Counted from the stretch's first letter, positions 1-4,908 are shown. The stretch is 28,049 nt of DNA from an uncultured Bacilli bacterium (GCA_934153655.1 CAKPFH010000015.1:1-28049); one strand, 5' to 3'. Program-made: numbers and translations. The notes: generated by a model from the letters alone, not told the origin.

Positions 1-81
1 CGTTACATCATCATCATTTCTATATAATTTCACAAAAATTATCAAAAATATTATAAGTTTAAGCAAAAAAATTTATTCATG

Positions 82-110
82 AAAAAACCTCTAGAAAAAT
101 CTAGGGGTTT
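82..110 (-). terminator. Second of two tandem minus-strand intrinsic terminators
   Basis: An 11-bp inverted repeat (85-95 with 100-110, loop AAAA, one T-G position) is followed on the minus strand by six Ts (82-87). The U-tract side shows it works for minus-strand transcription. No minus-strand protein gene lies directly upstream. Before the element inserted, tRNA-Gly would have been about 80 nt upstream, so this probably belonged to that transcript. Confidence 0.7.
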
Positions 111-120
111 GTCTACACTC

Positions 121-150
121 TGAAAAAATCAATCTTTCGATTGATTTTCT
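121..150 (-). terminator. First of two tandem minus-strand intrinsic terminators
   Basis: A 10-bp perfect stem (125-134 with 139-148, loop TTTC) is followed on the minus strand by a T-run (123-128). It sits 40 nt beyond the left copy of the tRNA-Gly 3' end (189-206). That is where a terminator of an uninterrupted tRNA-Gly gene would be expected. Confidence 0.65.
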
Positions 151-188
151 ATATATCAATGTCCGAATAGTTCGAACAGATTCGTCAA

Positions 189-206
189 TGGAGCGGATGA
201 TGGGAA
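189..206. repeat. attL: left copy of the 18-bp att core
   Basis: The string TGGAGCGGATGATGGGAA is identical to 3317-3334. Read on the minus strand it is the last 14 bases of tRNA-Gly, the discriminator T and the encoded CCA. Flanking bases differ on both sides (188 A against 3316 T; 207 A against 3335 T), so the identity is exactly 18 bp. A 3'-tRNA fragment at the far end of a DNA segment whose other end holds an intact tRNA beside a tyrosine integrase is the classic signature of site-specific integration. Confidence 0.9.
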
Positions 207-223
207 AAGGTAAAAAACTCCTA

Positions 224-252
224 TTGTTTATAAAAAATGTGTTAAATATTTT
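224..252 (+). promoter_or_regulatory. Possible promoter of the rep gene
   Basis: TTGTTT (224-229) and TATTTT (247-252) are separated by 17 bp. Transcription would begin about 8 nt before the rep ATG at 267, giving an almost leaderless message, which fits the lack of a Shine-Dalgarno sequence there. In DNA this AT-rich such matches are frequent, so this is weak. Confidence 0.3.
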
Positions 253-266
253 GAACAATAATATTA

Positions 267-1268
267 ATGGACAATGACATTTTTGTTTCTTCGTGTGAGA
301 AGCTGAACACTTCTCACACAGAAGAAAAAATTAAAGATATTGATGTAGAAAAAAACACTACCCTATTACTTGATAGTAGTCTCATTACTGATACATCATG
401 CCTATCAAACCCTTATAAAATAAGGGAATACTCAAATAATTTATATCAAGTTAAATTAATACAATGTGGTGATTATATTCAAGTGTATTCTTACCCTTAT
501 AGTCATAGTAAAAAAATAAAAAATAATAATGATAGTGATTATCGTTTTCTTAATTTAGAAAAAGAAAAATTTGACGATTTAGATTTAAAAAAAATTGATA
601 AATCTAATAATAAAATTGAAAAAAATAAAGATAAAATAATAGAATTAAAAAATATTAATAGAAGTAAATTTTCATGTCAGAGAATAGCAAAATCTAATAT
701 TAATATTTGGAAGTCATTTATTACATTAACTTTTAAAAATAATTTAAAAGATGTTGATGTAGCAAATAAAAGATTACATTATTTTTTTACTAAAATACGA
801 AGAGTTAAAAAAGATTTTGCATATTTATGTATTCCCGAATTTCAAAAACGTGGTGCAGTACATTATCATTTATTAACTAATATTGCTTGTGATAGTTTGA
901 TAATTCCTAAAAAAGAAAAAAAACACTTATACAACCCTAATACAAAACAATATAAAGATTTAGAATATTATGACATTAAATTTTGGCTTGACGGCTTTTC
1001 TAGTGCCGAACCTATAATAAACGATCCACAAAAAATAATTGGTTATATTTCAAAATATATGACTAAGGATATTGATAATAGACTATTTAGTAATCGTAGA
1101 TATTTTTATTCAAAAAATCTTATTATGCCAATAGAAAGTTATATTAATATATATAATAAAAAAGATTTAGATTTTTTAAACAAAAAAATTCATGAAAAGA
1201 ATTTATTATATCAAAATGAATATGTTGACAAATTTGATAATCCAATTTCTTTTCATGAATATCTATAA
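267..1268 (+). CDS. HUH-superfamily rolling-circle replication initiator (Rep)
   Basis: The 333-residue protein carries the three motifs of rolling-circle Rep nucleases in order: FITLTF (151-156, motif 1), GAVHYHLL with the metal-binding H199-Y-H201 (motif 2), and GYISKYMTKD with Y260-x-x-K-Y264 (motif 3, catalytic tyrosine). The wording and spacing resemble the ORF2/G2P-type Reps of plasmids and filamentous phages and the gokushovirus replication protein. The family nicks one strand at a double-strand origin and stays 5'-linked through tyrosine. The N-terminal ~130 residues are lysine- and asparagine-rich and not recognised. The start is uncertain: the ATG has no visible Shine-Dalgarno and a strong hairpin lies at 289-324, so translation could begin further in. 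It is the first gene after attL. Family assignment is by eye. Confidence 0.85.
   Translation: MDNDIFVSSCEKLNTSHTEEKIKDIDVEKNTTLLLDSSLITDTSCLSNPYKIREYSNNLYQVKLIQCGDYIQVYSYPYSHSKKIKNNNDSDYRFLNLEKEKFDDLDLKKIDKSNNKIEKNKDKIIELKNINRSKFSCQRIAKSNINIWKSFITLTFKNNLKDVDVANKRLHYFFTKIRRVKKDFAYLCIPEFQKRGAVHYHLLTNIACDSLIIPKKEKKHLYNPNTKQYKDLEYYDIKFWLDGFSSAEPIINDPQKIIGYISKYMTKDIDNRLFSNRRYFYSKNLIMPIESYINIYNKKDLDFLNKKIHEKNLLYQNEYVDKFDNPISFHEYL
289..324. other. Strong hairpin inside the 5' end of rep
   Basis: GTGTGAGAAG (293-302) and CTTCTCACAC (310-319) form a perfect 10-bp stem with a 7-nt loop. CTTC (289-292) and GAAG (321-324) extend it past a single bulged A. There is no T-run after it, so it is not an obvious terminator. 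Candidate roles are a double-strand origin inside rep, as in several rolling-circle replicons, or control of rep translation. Confidence 0.6.
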
Positions 1269-1309
1269 AAACATAATCATTATACAACATTTTAACTATT
1301 ATTGCAAAT

Positions 1310-1356
1310 TTTAAATGACATGAGACTTGCTATATATGCAAGTCGTGTCATTTAAA
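1310..1356. other. Long imperfect hairpin between rep and the next gene
   Basis: Two stems, TTTAAATGACA (1310-1320) with 1346-1356 (11 bp) and GACTTGC (1324-1330) with 1338-1344 (7 bp), are separated by a TGA/G internal loop and closed by a TATATAT loop. It fills the rep-to-1380 gap and ends 11 nt before the Shine-Dalgarno sequence of the next gene. No U-tract follows. It could be a single-strand origin, an mRNA-processing or stabilising hairpin, or a weak attenuator. Confidence 0.6.
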
Positions 1357-1379
1357 TATGATTAACGAAAGGAGGAAAT

Positions 1380-1586
1380 ATGAACGAAAAATATTATTTA
1401 ATTAATAATTATTTTCTTATTATGACAAATGTAAATTATGATAATTTAAAAAAAGTCATGAAAGAACAATTTAATATTGATGTATATAGTATTAAATCTT
1501 TAACCTTAGAAGAATACATTAATCTTAAAATTAATTTAAAAAATATGAAAACAAAGACCAAATATTTTATAATGGAGGAAAAATGA
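1380..1586 (+). CDS. Small element protein of unknown function (68 aa)
   Basis: The start is firm: AAAGGAGG (1368-1375) lies four bases before the ATG. The protein is rich in Lys, Asn, Ile and Tyr, with no membrane segment, cysteine or recognised motif. It stops at TGA, and the stop overlaps the ATG of the next gene by four bases (ATGA), so the two are translationally coupled. Placement between rep and an RHH repressor suggests an accessory replication, copy-control or host-interaction role, but this is only context. Confidence 0.7.
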   Translation: MNEKYYLINNYFLIMTNVNYDNLKKVMKEQFNIDVYSIKSLTLEEYINLKINLKNMKTKTKYFIMEEK

Positions 1587-1822
1587 AAAAATCAAATAAT
1601 GAAATTATTATAAAAGAATTAAAGATTGATATTAATTTATTACATTTACAACAAGTTATTTTTGATTTAGATAATTATAATTATGATAGTGATATAATTA
1701 GATTATTAAATGAATTAAAAACACTTGTCGACAAAAAAATTTATTCTAATCTTGAACTAGATTTAGAAAAACATGATATTTATAAAAAAGAATTAATAAT
1801 TAAATTTTATTTAGAAAATTAG
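1583..1822 (+). CDS. Small element protein of unknown function (79 aa)
   Basis: It begins within the stop of the preceding gene (ATGA overlap) and has GGAGG (1573-1577) inside that gene as its ribosome site. The 79-residue protein is acidic to neutral, leucine-rich and probably helical, with the segment DINLLHLQQVIFDLDNYNYD near the N-terminus. No membrane span, cysteine or known domain is visible. The next promoter starts 10 bp after its stop, so rep and these two small genes may form one transcript, and the RHH gene another. Confidence 0.68.
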   Translation: MKKSNNEIIIKELKIDINLLHLQQVIFDLDNYNYDSDIIRLLNELKTLVDKKIYSNLELDLEKHDIYKKELIIKFYLEN

Positions 1823-1832
1823 CACAAATTGA

Positions 1833-1861
1833 TTGACAATATCATCACGTTATGATATATT
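1833..1861 (+). promoter_or_regulatory. Sigma-A promoter of the RHH gene with an inverted-repeat operator in its spacer
   Basis: TTGACA (1833-1838) and TATATT (1856-1861) have a 17-bp spacer. A 7-bp inverted repeat, ATATCAT (1839-1845) and ATGATAT (1852-1858), is centred on CACGTT within the spacer and overlaps the -10 box. A dimeric repressor bound there would exclude RNA polymerase. The gene it drives encodes a ribbon-helix-helix protein, so autorepression is the simplest reading. Confidence 0.75.
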
Positions 1862-1891
1862 TGATTTGTTGCAACAGTAAAAGGAGTTTTT

Positions 1892-2128
1892 ATGGAAGAA
1901 AAAAAAGAAAAAAAAATTCGCCGTGTTAATATAAATTTATCAAATAGCATGCTAGAAAAGGTTAAAGAATATGCTACTAGAACAGGTGTTTCTATGACCT
2001 CGGCAATATCTTTATTAATTTCAAGAGGTTTATCGGTAGAGGAATTTTTATACGAAAACCCTTACCCTATGTTATCTTTAAATGAAGATATTAAACATAT
2101 TGTTTTAGACGAACCTATTGACAAATAA
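1892..2128 (+). CDS. Ribbon-helix-helix (CopG/Arc-type) DNA-binding protein
   Basis: The 78-residue protein has the RHH pattern: a basic beta-strand (RRVNINLSNSMLEKV, about 10-24), a helix, the turn TGVSMTSAIS (about 32-41) and a second helix to about residue 50. The C-terminal tail is acidic. RHH proteins bind DNA as dimers through the paired N-terminal strands. The family includes plasmid copy-number repressors (CopG), antitoxins and phage repressors. A good Shine-Dalgarno (AAAAGGAG) precedes the ATG, and the promoter upstream contains a matching dyad. No toxin-like partner lies next to it, which favours a copy-control or integrase-control repressor over an antitoxin. It could act on rep, on int or on both. 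Confidence 0.82.
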   Translation: MEEKKEKKIRRVNINLSNSMLEKVKEYATRTGVSMTSAISLLISRGLSVEEFLYENPYPMLSLNEDIKHIVLDEPIDK

Positions 2129-2130
2129 TT

Positions 2131-2152
2131 TTCTTTATCTACGAATAAAGAA
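2131..2152 (+). terminator. Weak terminator-like hairpin after the RHH gene
   Basis: TTCTTTAT (2131-2138) pairs with ATAAAGAA (2145-2152) around a 6-nt loop, two bases after the RHH stop codon. The T-run (2162-2166) is about 10 nt further on, so termination may be weak or absent. Confidence 0.35.
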
Positions 2153-2161
2153 CTGACTTTG

Positions 2162-2216
2162 TTTTTGTCAAGCGGCAAACGTAGTGATACGCCGTTAGGG
2201 CAACGCTTGACAAAAA
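2162..2216. other. GC-rich composite stem-loop, candidate origin or processing site
   Basis: A 13-bp perfect inverted repeat (2162-2174 with 2204-2216) encloses 29 bases that are strikingly GC-rich for this DNA. An inner hairpin CGTA-GTGA-TACG (2180-2191) has a GNRA-type loop, and GGC/GCC can extend it past a bulge. The segment lies in the 150-bp non-coding gap between the RHH gene and the integrase. Candidate roles are the double-strand origin nicked by Rep, an oriT-like site for mobilisation in trans, or a structured regulatory RNA. Nothing in the window settles which. Confidence 0.65.
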
Positions 2217-2268
2217 TTCAAGCATTATAATTTTGTAGCCTAGGACAAACAACGTTTTCCTAGGTTCG

Positions 2269-2290
2269 GTTCCTTTCCAATGAAAGGAAC
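2269..2290 (+). promoter_or_regulatory. Leader hairpin upstream of the integrase start
   Basis: GTTCCTTTC (2269-2277) pairs perfectly with GAAAGGAAC (2282-2290) over a CAAT loop. The 5' arm also contains TCCTTT, which can pair with the AAAGGA of the integrase Shine-Dalgarno at 2300-2305, so two mutually exclusive pairings are possible. An attenuator-like control of integrase translation is conceivable. A CCTAGG palindrome repeated at 2239-2244 and 2259-2264 lies just upstream. Confidence 0.5.
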
Positions 2291-2315
2291 AAAAAAGAGA
2301 AAGGAGTTAAAAAAA

Positions 2316-3290
2316 TTGATAACACAGGAAAAAGATAATTTTTCTGTCGTTTATGAAGAGTATTTGATTTTTAAAAAAAGCGAATTAAAAGAACAATCAT
2401 ATACTTCCCTAGTATACAATTTTGATAAATATATTCTACCTTTTTTTAAAGATTATTATTTAGATAATATTACTAAAAAAACAATTTTAGAATGGAAACA
2501 ATATATAATAAATTTTAATTTTAGTAATAATTATAATCGTACTCTATATTTTGCATTGAGTGGCTTTTTTGAATATTGTAAAGAGAATTACAACTTTGAT
2601 AAATTAATAATAAGTAGTCTTGGCAATTTCAAAAGAAAGTATGAAGAAGATAAACATGATTTTTACACCCGTAAAGAATTTAATAAATTTATTAAATTCG
2701 TTGAAGAACAACCCTATAAAGCATTTTTTAATTTTATGTTTTTCACTGGTACAAGACCAGGTGAGGCTATGGCTCTTAAATTTAGTGATATACATGACGA
2801 TTATGTTAGTATAAATAAAACTATTTCAAGTCATGGTAAAAGAAATATAGGAACACCAAAAAATAATAGTTCTATTCGTAAAATAATTATAGATAAAAAA
2901 TTAAAAAATGAATTATTAAATTTAGAAAAATATTATTTATCTATCTATAACGATTTTTCCGCTAATTATTTTGTATTTGGCGGACAAAAACCACTCTCCC
3001 CTACATCTATTAACAGAAGAAAAGAAAAGGCGTGTAAAATGGCTAATATTAGGTGTATAACATTACATCAATTTAGGCACTCACACGCAACACTTTTAAA
3101 AGATAATGGGGTTAATGTTGTTGACGTTTCTAAACGATTAGGTCATAGCAATGTATCAACAACGTTAAACACTTATACTCTTACAAGTTCAGTGCAAGAA
3201 AAAAGAGTACAACGTACTCTAAATTCTTTAAGATTTAATATAATTACTTCCCTAGTATTATTTTTTAAATCTATAATAAAACGACATTAA
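2316..3290 (+). CDS. int: Tyrosine recombinase (integrase) of the element
   Basis: This site-specific recombinase most likely drives integration at, and excision from, the neighbouring tRNA-Gly. The full catalytic set is present (numbered from the TTG start): R147 in TGTRPGE, K182 in GTPKNN, H251 and R254 in HQFRHSH, H277 in LGHSN, and nucleophile Y287 in NTYTL. An N-terminal core-binding helical domain covers about 10-100. The start is chosen as TTG at 2316 because AAAGGAG (2300-2306) lies nine bases before it. An in-frame ATG at 2280 has no ribosome site and falls in a hairpin. The last ~20 residues form a hydrophobic then basic tail (LVLFFKSIIKRH) that is unusual for the family. The stop is 26 bp from the tRNA. 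Confidence is high for family, moderate for start. Confidence 0.93.
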   Translation: MITQEKDNFSVVYEEYLIFKKSELKEQSYTSLVYNFDKYILPFFKDYYLDNITKKTILEWKQYIINFNFSNNYNRTLYFALSGFFEYCKENYNFDKLIISSLGNFKRKYEEDKHDFYTRKEFNKFIKFVEEQPYKAFFNFMFFTGTRPGEAMALKFSDIHDDYVSINKTISSHGKRNIGTPKNNSSIRKIIIDKKLKNELLNLEKYYLSIYNDFSANYFVFGGQKPLSPTSINRRKEKACKMANIRCITLHQFRHSHATLLKDNGVNVVDVSKRLGHSNVSTTLNTYTLTSSVQEKRVQRTLNSLRFNIITSLVLFFKSIIKRH

Positions 3291-3316
3291 AAAATACTTA
3301 TCGTTTTAAACAAAAT

Positions 3317-3334
3317 TGGAGCGGATGATGGGAA
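3317..3334. repeat. attR: right copy of the att core within tRNA-Gly
   Basis: This 18-bp string is identical to 189-206 and forms the 3' end of tRNA-Gly including discriminator and CCA, so the insertion leaves the tRNA intact. The integrase gene ends 26 bp away. Confidence 0.9.
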
Positions 3335-3390
3335 TCGAACCCACGTGGTCAGCTTGGAAGGCTGAAGTTCTACCATTAAACTACATCCGC
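3317..3390 (-). tRNA. tRNA-Gly(TCC), CCA encoded
   Basis: Read on the minus strand from 3390, the acceptor stem GCGGATG pairs with CATCCGC. The anticodon stem TCAGC/GCTGA encloses loop CTTCCAA (anticodon TCC, decoding GGA), and the T-arm carries GGTTCGATTCC. The discriminator T and encoded CCA end at 3317. The last 18 bases serve as the att core of the element on its 3' side. The usual downstream terminator is absent here. The nearest minus-strand ones are at 82-150, beyond the insertion. Confidence 0.96.
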
Positions 3391-3410
3391 ATCAAAAGTA
3401 GACATTTATA

Positions 3411-3438
3411 ATTATACTAAATATTCTTGAAAAGTCAA
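3411..3438 (-). promoter_or_regulatory. Promoter of tRNA-Gly
   Basis: On the minus strand TTGACT (3438-3433) and TATAAT (3416-3411) are 16 bp apart. The -10 box lies 20 bp before the tRNA 5' end. Confidence 0.8.
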
Positions 3439-3472
3439 CTACTTTTTGCAAGAAAATAAATATTTTTTATAA

Positions 3473-3501
3473 CTTTTGATGCAAAATGATGTAGTTTAAT
3501 G
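3473..3501 (+). pseudogene. Inverted fragment of the tRNA-Gly 5' end
   Basis: On the plus strand, CTTTTGATGC (3473-3482) and GATGTAGTTTAATG (3488-3501) match exactly, in the same order, the eight bases before tRNA-Gly plus its first bases, and tRNA positions 4-17. A few extra bases lie between. The real gene is on the opposite strand about 85 bp away, so this is an inverted partial copy. The match ends after the D-arm start, so it cannot make a tRNA. Confidence 0.55.
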
Positions 3502-3662
3502 CATTATAAATAAAATTATAGTAAAAAAGTAACATTGTAAACTTTACTATTTATCTATCTTCTTTAGTTTCTTTAACCATAAACACTTTTCAATAATCGA
3601 CATTTTATACGTCATTATTTGGTAACAATAGTTTACCTATTAAAACAAAAATTCAAAAATAA

Positions 3663-3826
3663 ATTAGTAAATCTTTTATAAAAATATATTTAAATAATAA
3701 TCCTTTATATGATAAAATTATTGAATTTATAATGATTACTGCTAATAAAGAATAATTGGATTTCAAATTGGTTCAAAACCACGAGAAGTTTTAGTTAAAT
3801 TAAATTCAAATGAAGAAAAAAAGTAA
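3663..3826 (+). pseudogene. Probable relic of a small protein gene
   Basis: Two adjacent reading-frame pieces look like degraded protein sequence. The first (3663-3755) ends ...DKIIEFIMITANKE then stop. In another frame the second (to 3826) reads IIGFQIGSKPREVLVKLNSN and ends at TAA. No good start codon or ribosome site is present. A terminator-like hairpin follows on the same strand at 3856-3881. The parent family is not recognised; chance coding in AT-rich DNA remains possible. The rest of 3391-4030 shows no gene. Confidence 0.3.
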
Positions 3827-3852
3827 GATAAATACATTAAAAGTAAGATAAA
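3819..3852. repeat. Two tandem copies of a 14-bp repeat, period 20 bp
   Basis: AAAAGTAAGATAAA occurs at 3819-3832 and 3839-3852, spanning the end of the putative gene relic. The two copies may reflect slippage. Confidence 0.6.
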
Positions 3853-3855
3853 ATT

Positions 3856-3881
3856 AAGTAGTTATCCCCTGCTTTTTTTTT
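3856..3881 (+). terminator. Terminator-like hairpin on the plus strand
   Basis: AAGTAG (3856-3861) pairs with CTGCTT (3869-3874, one G-U pair) and is followed by a run of Ts to 3881. It lies 30 bp after the gene relic and supports a former plus-strand transcript. Confidence 0.45.
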
Positions 3882-3994
3882 ATTTATTTTGACAAAGTAT
3901 TTACATAATTATTATTTTTAAAAAGTTATATATAACAAATACTTTTTATAATTCGACATTTCTTACACCAATTTTTAAAACTTAAAAAAGTGTT

Positions 3995-4021
3995 TAAAAA
4001 AAACTTATACGAATATAAGTT
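3995..4021 (-). terminator. Intrinsic terminator after tRNA-Arg
   Basis: On the minus strand AACTTATA-TTCG-TATAAGTT (4021-4002) is a perfect 8-bp stem with a TTCG tetraloop, followed by Ts over 4003-3995. It closes the operon that ends with tRNA-Arg. Confidence 0.85.
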
Positions 4022-4030
4022 ATTTTAAAA

Positions 4031-4105
4031 TGGTGTTCCCAGTAGGAATCGAACCTACATTTAATCCTTAGGAGGGATTTGTACTATCCTTTATACTATG
4101 AGAAC
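4031..4105 (-). tRNA. tRNA-Arg(CCT), CCA encoded
   Basis: Acceptor GTTCTCA pairs with TGGGAAC. The anticodon stem AATCC/GGATT encloses loop CTCCTAA (anticodon CCT, decoding AGG). The T-arm GTAGG-TTCGATT-CCTAC is intact, and discriminator A plus CCA end at 4031. It begins 11 bp after the stop of the upstream protein gene and has no clear promoter of its own, so it is probably cut from the end of the operon transcript. Confidence 0.95.
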
Positions 4106-4116
4106 ATTAAAAGAAA

Positions 4117-4575
4117 TTAAGCTTTAAAGTTAGCAAATAGAAATAATTTATAATTCCAATCATCACTTTCATTAGATAATTCCATTATACTATTATTATC
4201 CATATTTTTCAAAAGATAAACTGAAACATTATCAACATCACATAATTTACAGATATATTGATATTCATAATCAGATAAACTAGCATCACGTATTCTTTCA
4301 ACAAAACTACTTAACTTTTGAAATGCTTCTTTATAACTATTTTCTTCTTTTAATTTCTTTTTATTTATTTTATATTTTTTAAAATAAACATCTACATCTA
4401 TTACTTGATGAATACAAACTAAATTGTTTAAGACATATAATAATTCATCATTATTTAAATGCTTTAATAAACTAGACATTTTATTAATTATTTCTAAACT
4501 ATTATCAGTTGTTAAATCTTCTTTTTCTTCTAATTTATTATCTAATATTATTAATTGGTTTAAATACTCACTCAT
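4117..4575 (-). CDS. Conserved-looking protein of unknown function (152 aa)
   Basis: The start has a good ribosome site (AAAGGTG, five bases before the ATG). The protein is acidic and helical with no signal peptide or membrane span. Residues 1-70 look like paired helices (ending in LLYVLNNLVCIHQ), followed by a lysine-rich linker and a segment with CKLCDVD. It sits nine bases after the ymcA-like gene and 11 bp before tRNA-Arg in the same transcript. The operon context points to a housekeeping rather than mobile role. I do not recognise the family. Confidence 0.75.
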   Translation of the reverse strand: MSEYLNQLIILDNKLEEKEDLTTDNSLEIINKMSSLLKHLNNDELLYVLNNLVCIHQVIDVDVYFKKYKINKKKLKEENSYKEAFQKLSSFVERIRDASLSDYEYQYICKLCDVDNVSVYLLKNMDNNSIMELSNESDDWNYKLFLFANFKA

Positions 4576-4584
4576 AAAACACCT

Positions 4585-4908
4585 TTAATTAAATAAATCA
4601 AAAAAGTATTTATTAAGTTTATTTTCAAATATATTTAACATATTATTAACATTAGTTAAATATTCTAAATATTGATTATATAAAATATTATTATTTAACT
4701 TATCTACTAATAACTCATATTCTTTTTTTAATTCTAAATCATTAGTTTTTACGATTTTCTTTTGATATTCCTTGATTTTTTCAATTATATTTTTTAGTTC
4801 TTCATCTTTATTAATTAATTCTTTAGCTTTTAGATAATTTTTATAATCATGAGTTTCTTTTATATAATCTATAATACTTTCTAATTTATTTTCTATTTCT
4901 TTATTCAA
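4585..4908 (-). CDS. ymcA: YlbF/YmcA-family protein, probable YmcA (RicA)
   Basis: A 107-residue, all-helical protein with a central coiled-coil (about 35-75, KELINKDEELKNIIEKIKEY) typical of the Com_YlbF family. In Bacillus subtilis YmcA lies directly after miaB, as here. There, with YlbF and YaaT, it forms the Ric complex affecting RNase Y-dependent mRNA processing, competence and biofilm formation. The start is TTG at 4908, inside the 3' end of miaB (8-nt overlap), preceded by GGTGAG. No cysteine is present, so any iron-sulfur ligand role suggested for the Bacillus complex cannot be served by this subunit alone. The family call is firm; YmcA rather than YlbF rests on synteny. Confidence 0.75.
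   Translation of the reverse strand: MNKEIENKLESIIDYIKETHDYKNYLKAKELINKDEELKNIIEKIKEYQKKIVKTNDLELKKEYELLVDKLNNNILYNQYLEYLTNVNNMLNIFENKLNKYFFDLFN

Larger units (their letters stand above)
189..3334. mobile_element. Integrated 3.1-kb element: HUH Rep, RHH repressor, tyrosine integrase
   Basis: The segment is bounded by 18-bp direct repeats of the tRNA-Gly 3' end. The period between copies is 3128 bp, which would be the size of the excised circle. All five genes read on the plus strand: rep, two small overlapping unknown genes, a ribbon-helix-helix gene and the integrase, whose stop is 26 bp from the tRNA. The flanking chromosome reads almost entirely on the minus strand. Seen directly: repeats, gene order, catalytic motifs. 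Inferred: excision to a circle and rolling-circle replication. No capsid, Zot-like ATPase, relaxase or coupling protein is present, so autonomous transfer is not supported. It could be an integrative cryptic plasmid, a satellite relying on a helper, or a reduced ssDNA-phage relative. Confidence 0.88.

Noticed and set aside
1..81. An open frame on the plus strand running to TGA at 79-81
   Set aside because: It is only 26 codons, has no recognisable protein pattern and no beginning in the window, so it cannot be told from chance in AT-rich DNA.
149..188. GAAT-GTTCGAAC-GATTC near-palindrome resembling a tRNA T-arm or integrase arm site
   Set aside because: The T-stem pairing does not form, and the site lies on the chromosomal side of attL, so neither reading holds.
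1892..2128. The RHH gene as an antitoxin
   Set aside because: No overlapping or adjacent gene has a toxin-like sequence; the self-controlled promoter fits a replicon repressor at least as well.
2604..2814. Open frames on both strands inside the integrase gene
   Set aside because: They are shadows of the integrase coding sequence without ribosome sites or protein-like composition. The same applies to similar frames inside sufS, ffh, ytxH, tadA and the 613-residue gene.
3586..3966. Similar strings around CGACATTT at 3586-3611 and 3941-3966
   Set aside because: The match is about 20 of 26 bases and mostly A/T; in this composition it is not convincing as a repeat family.
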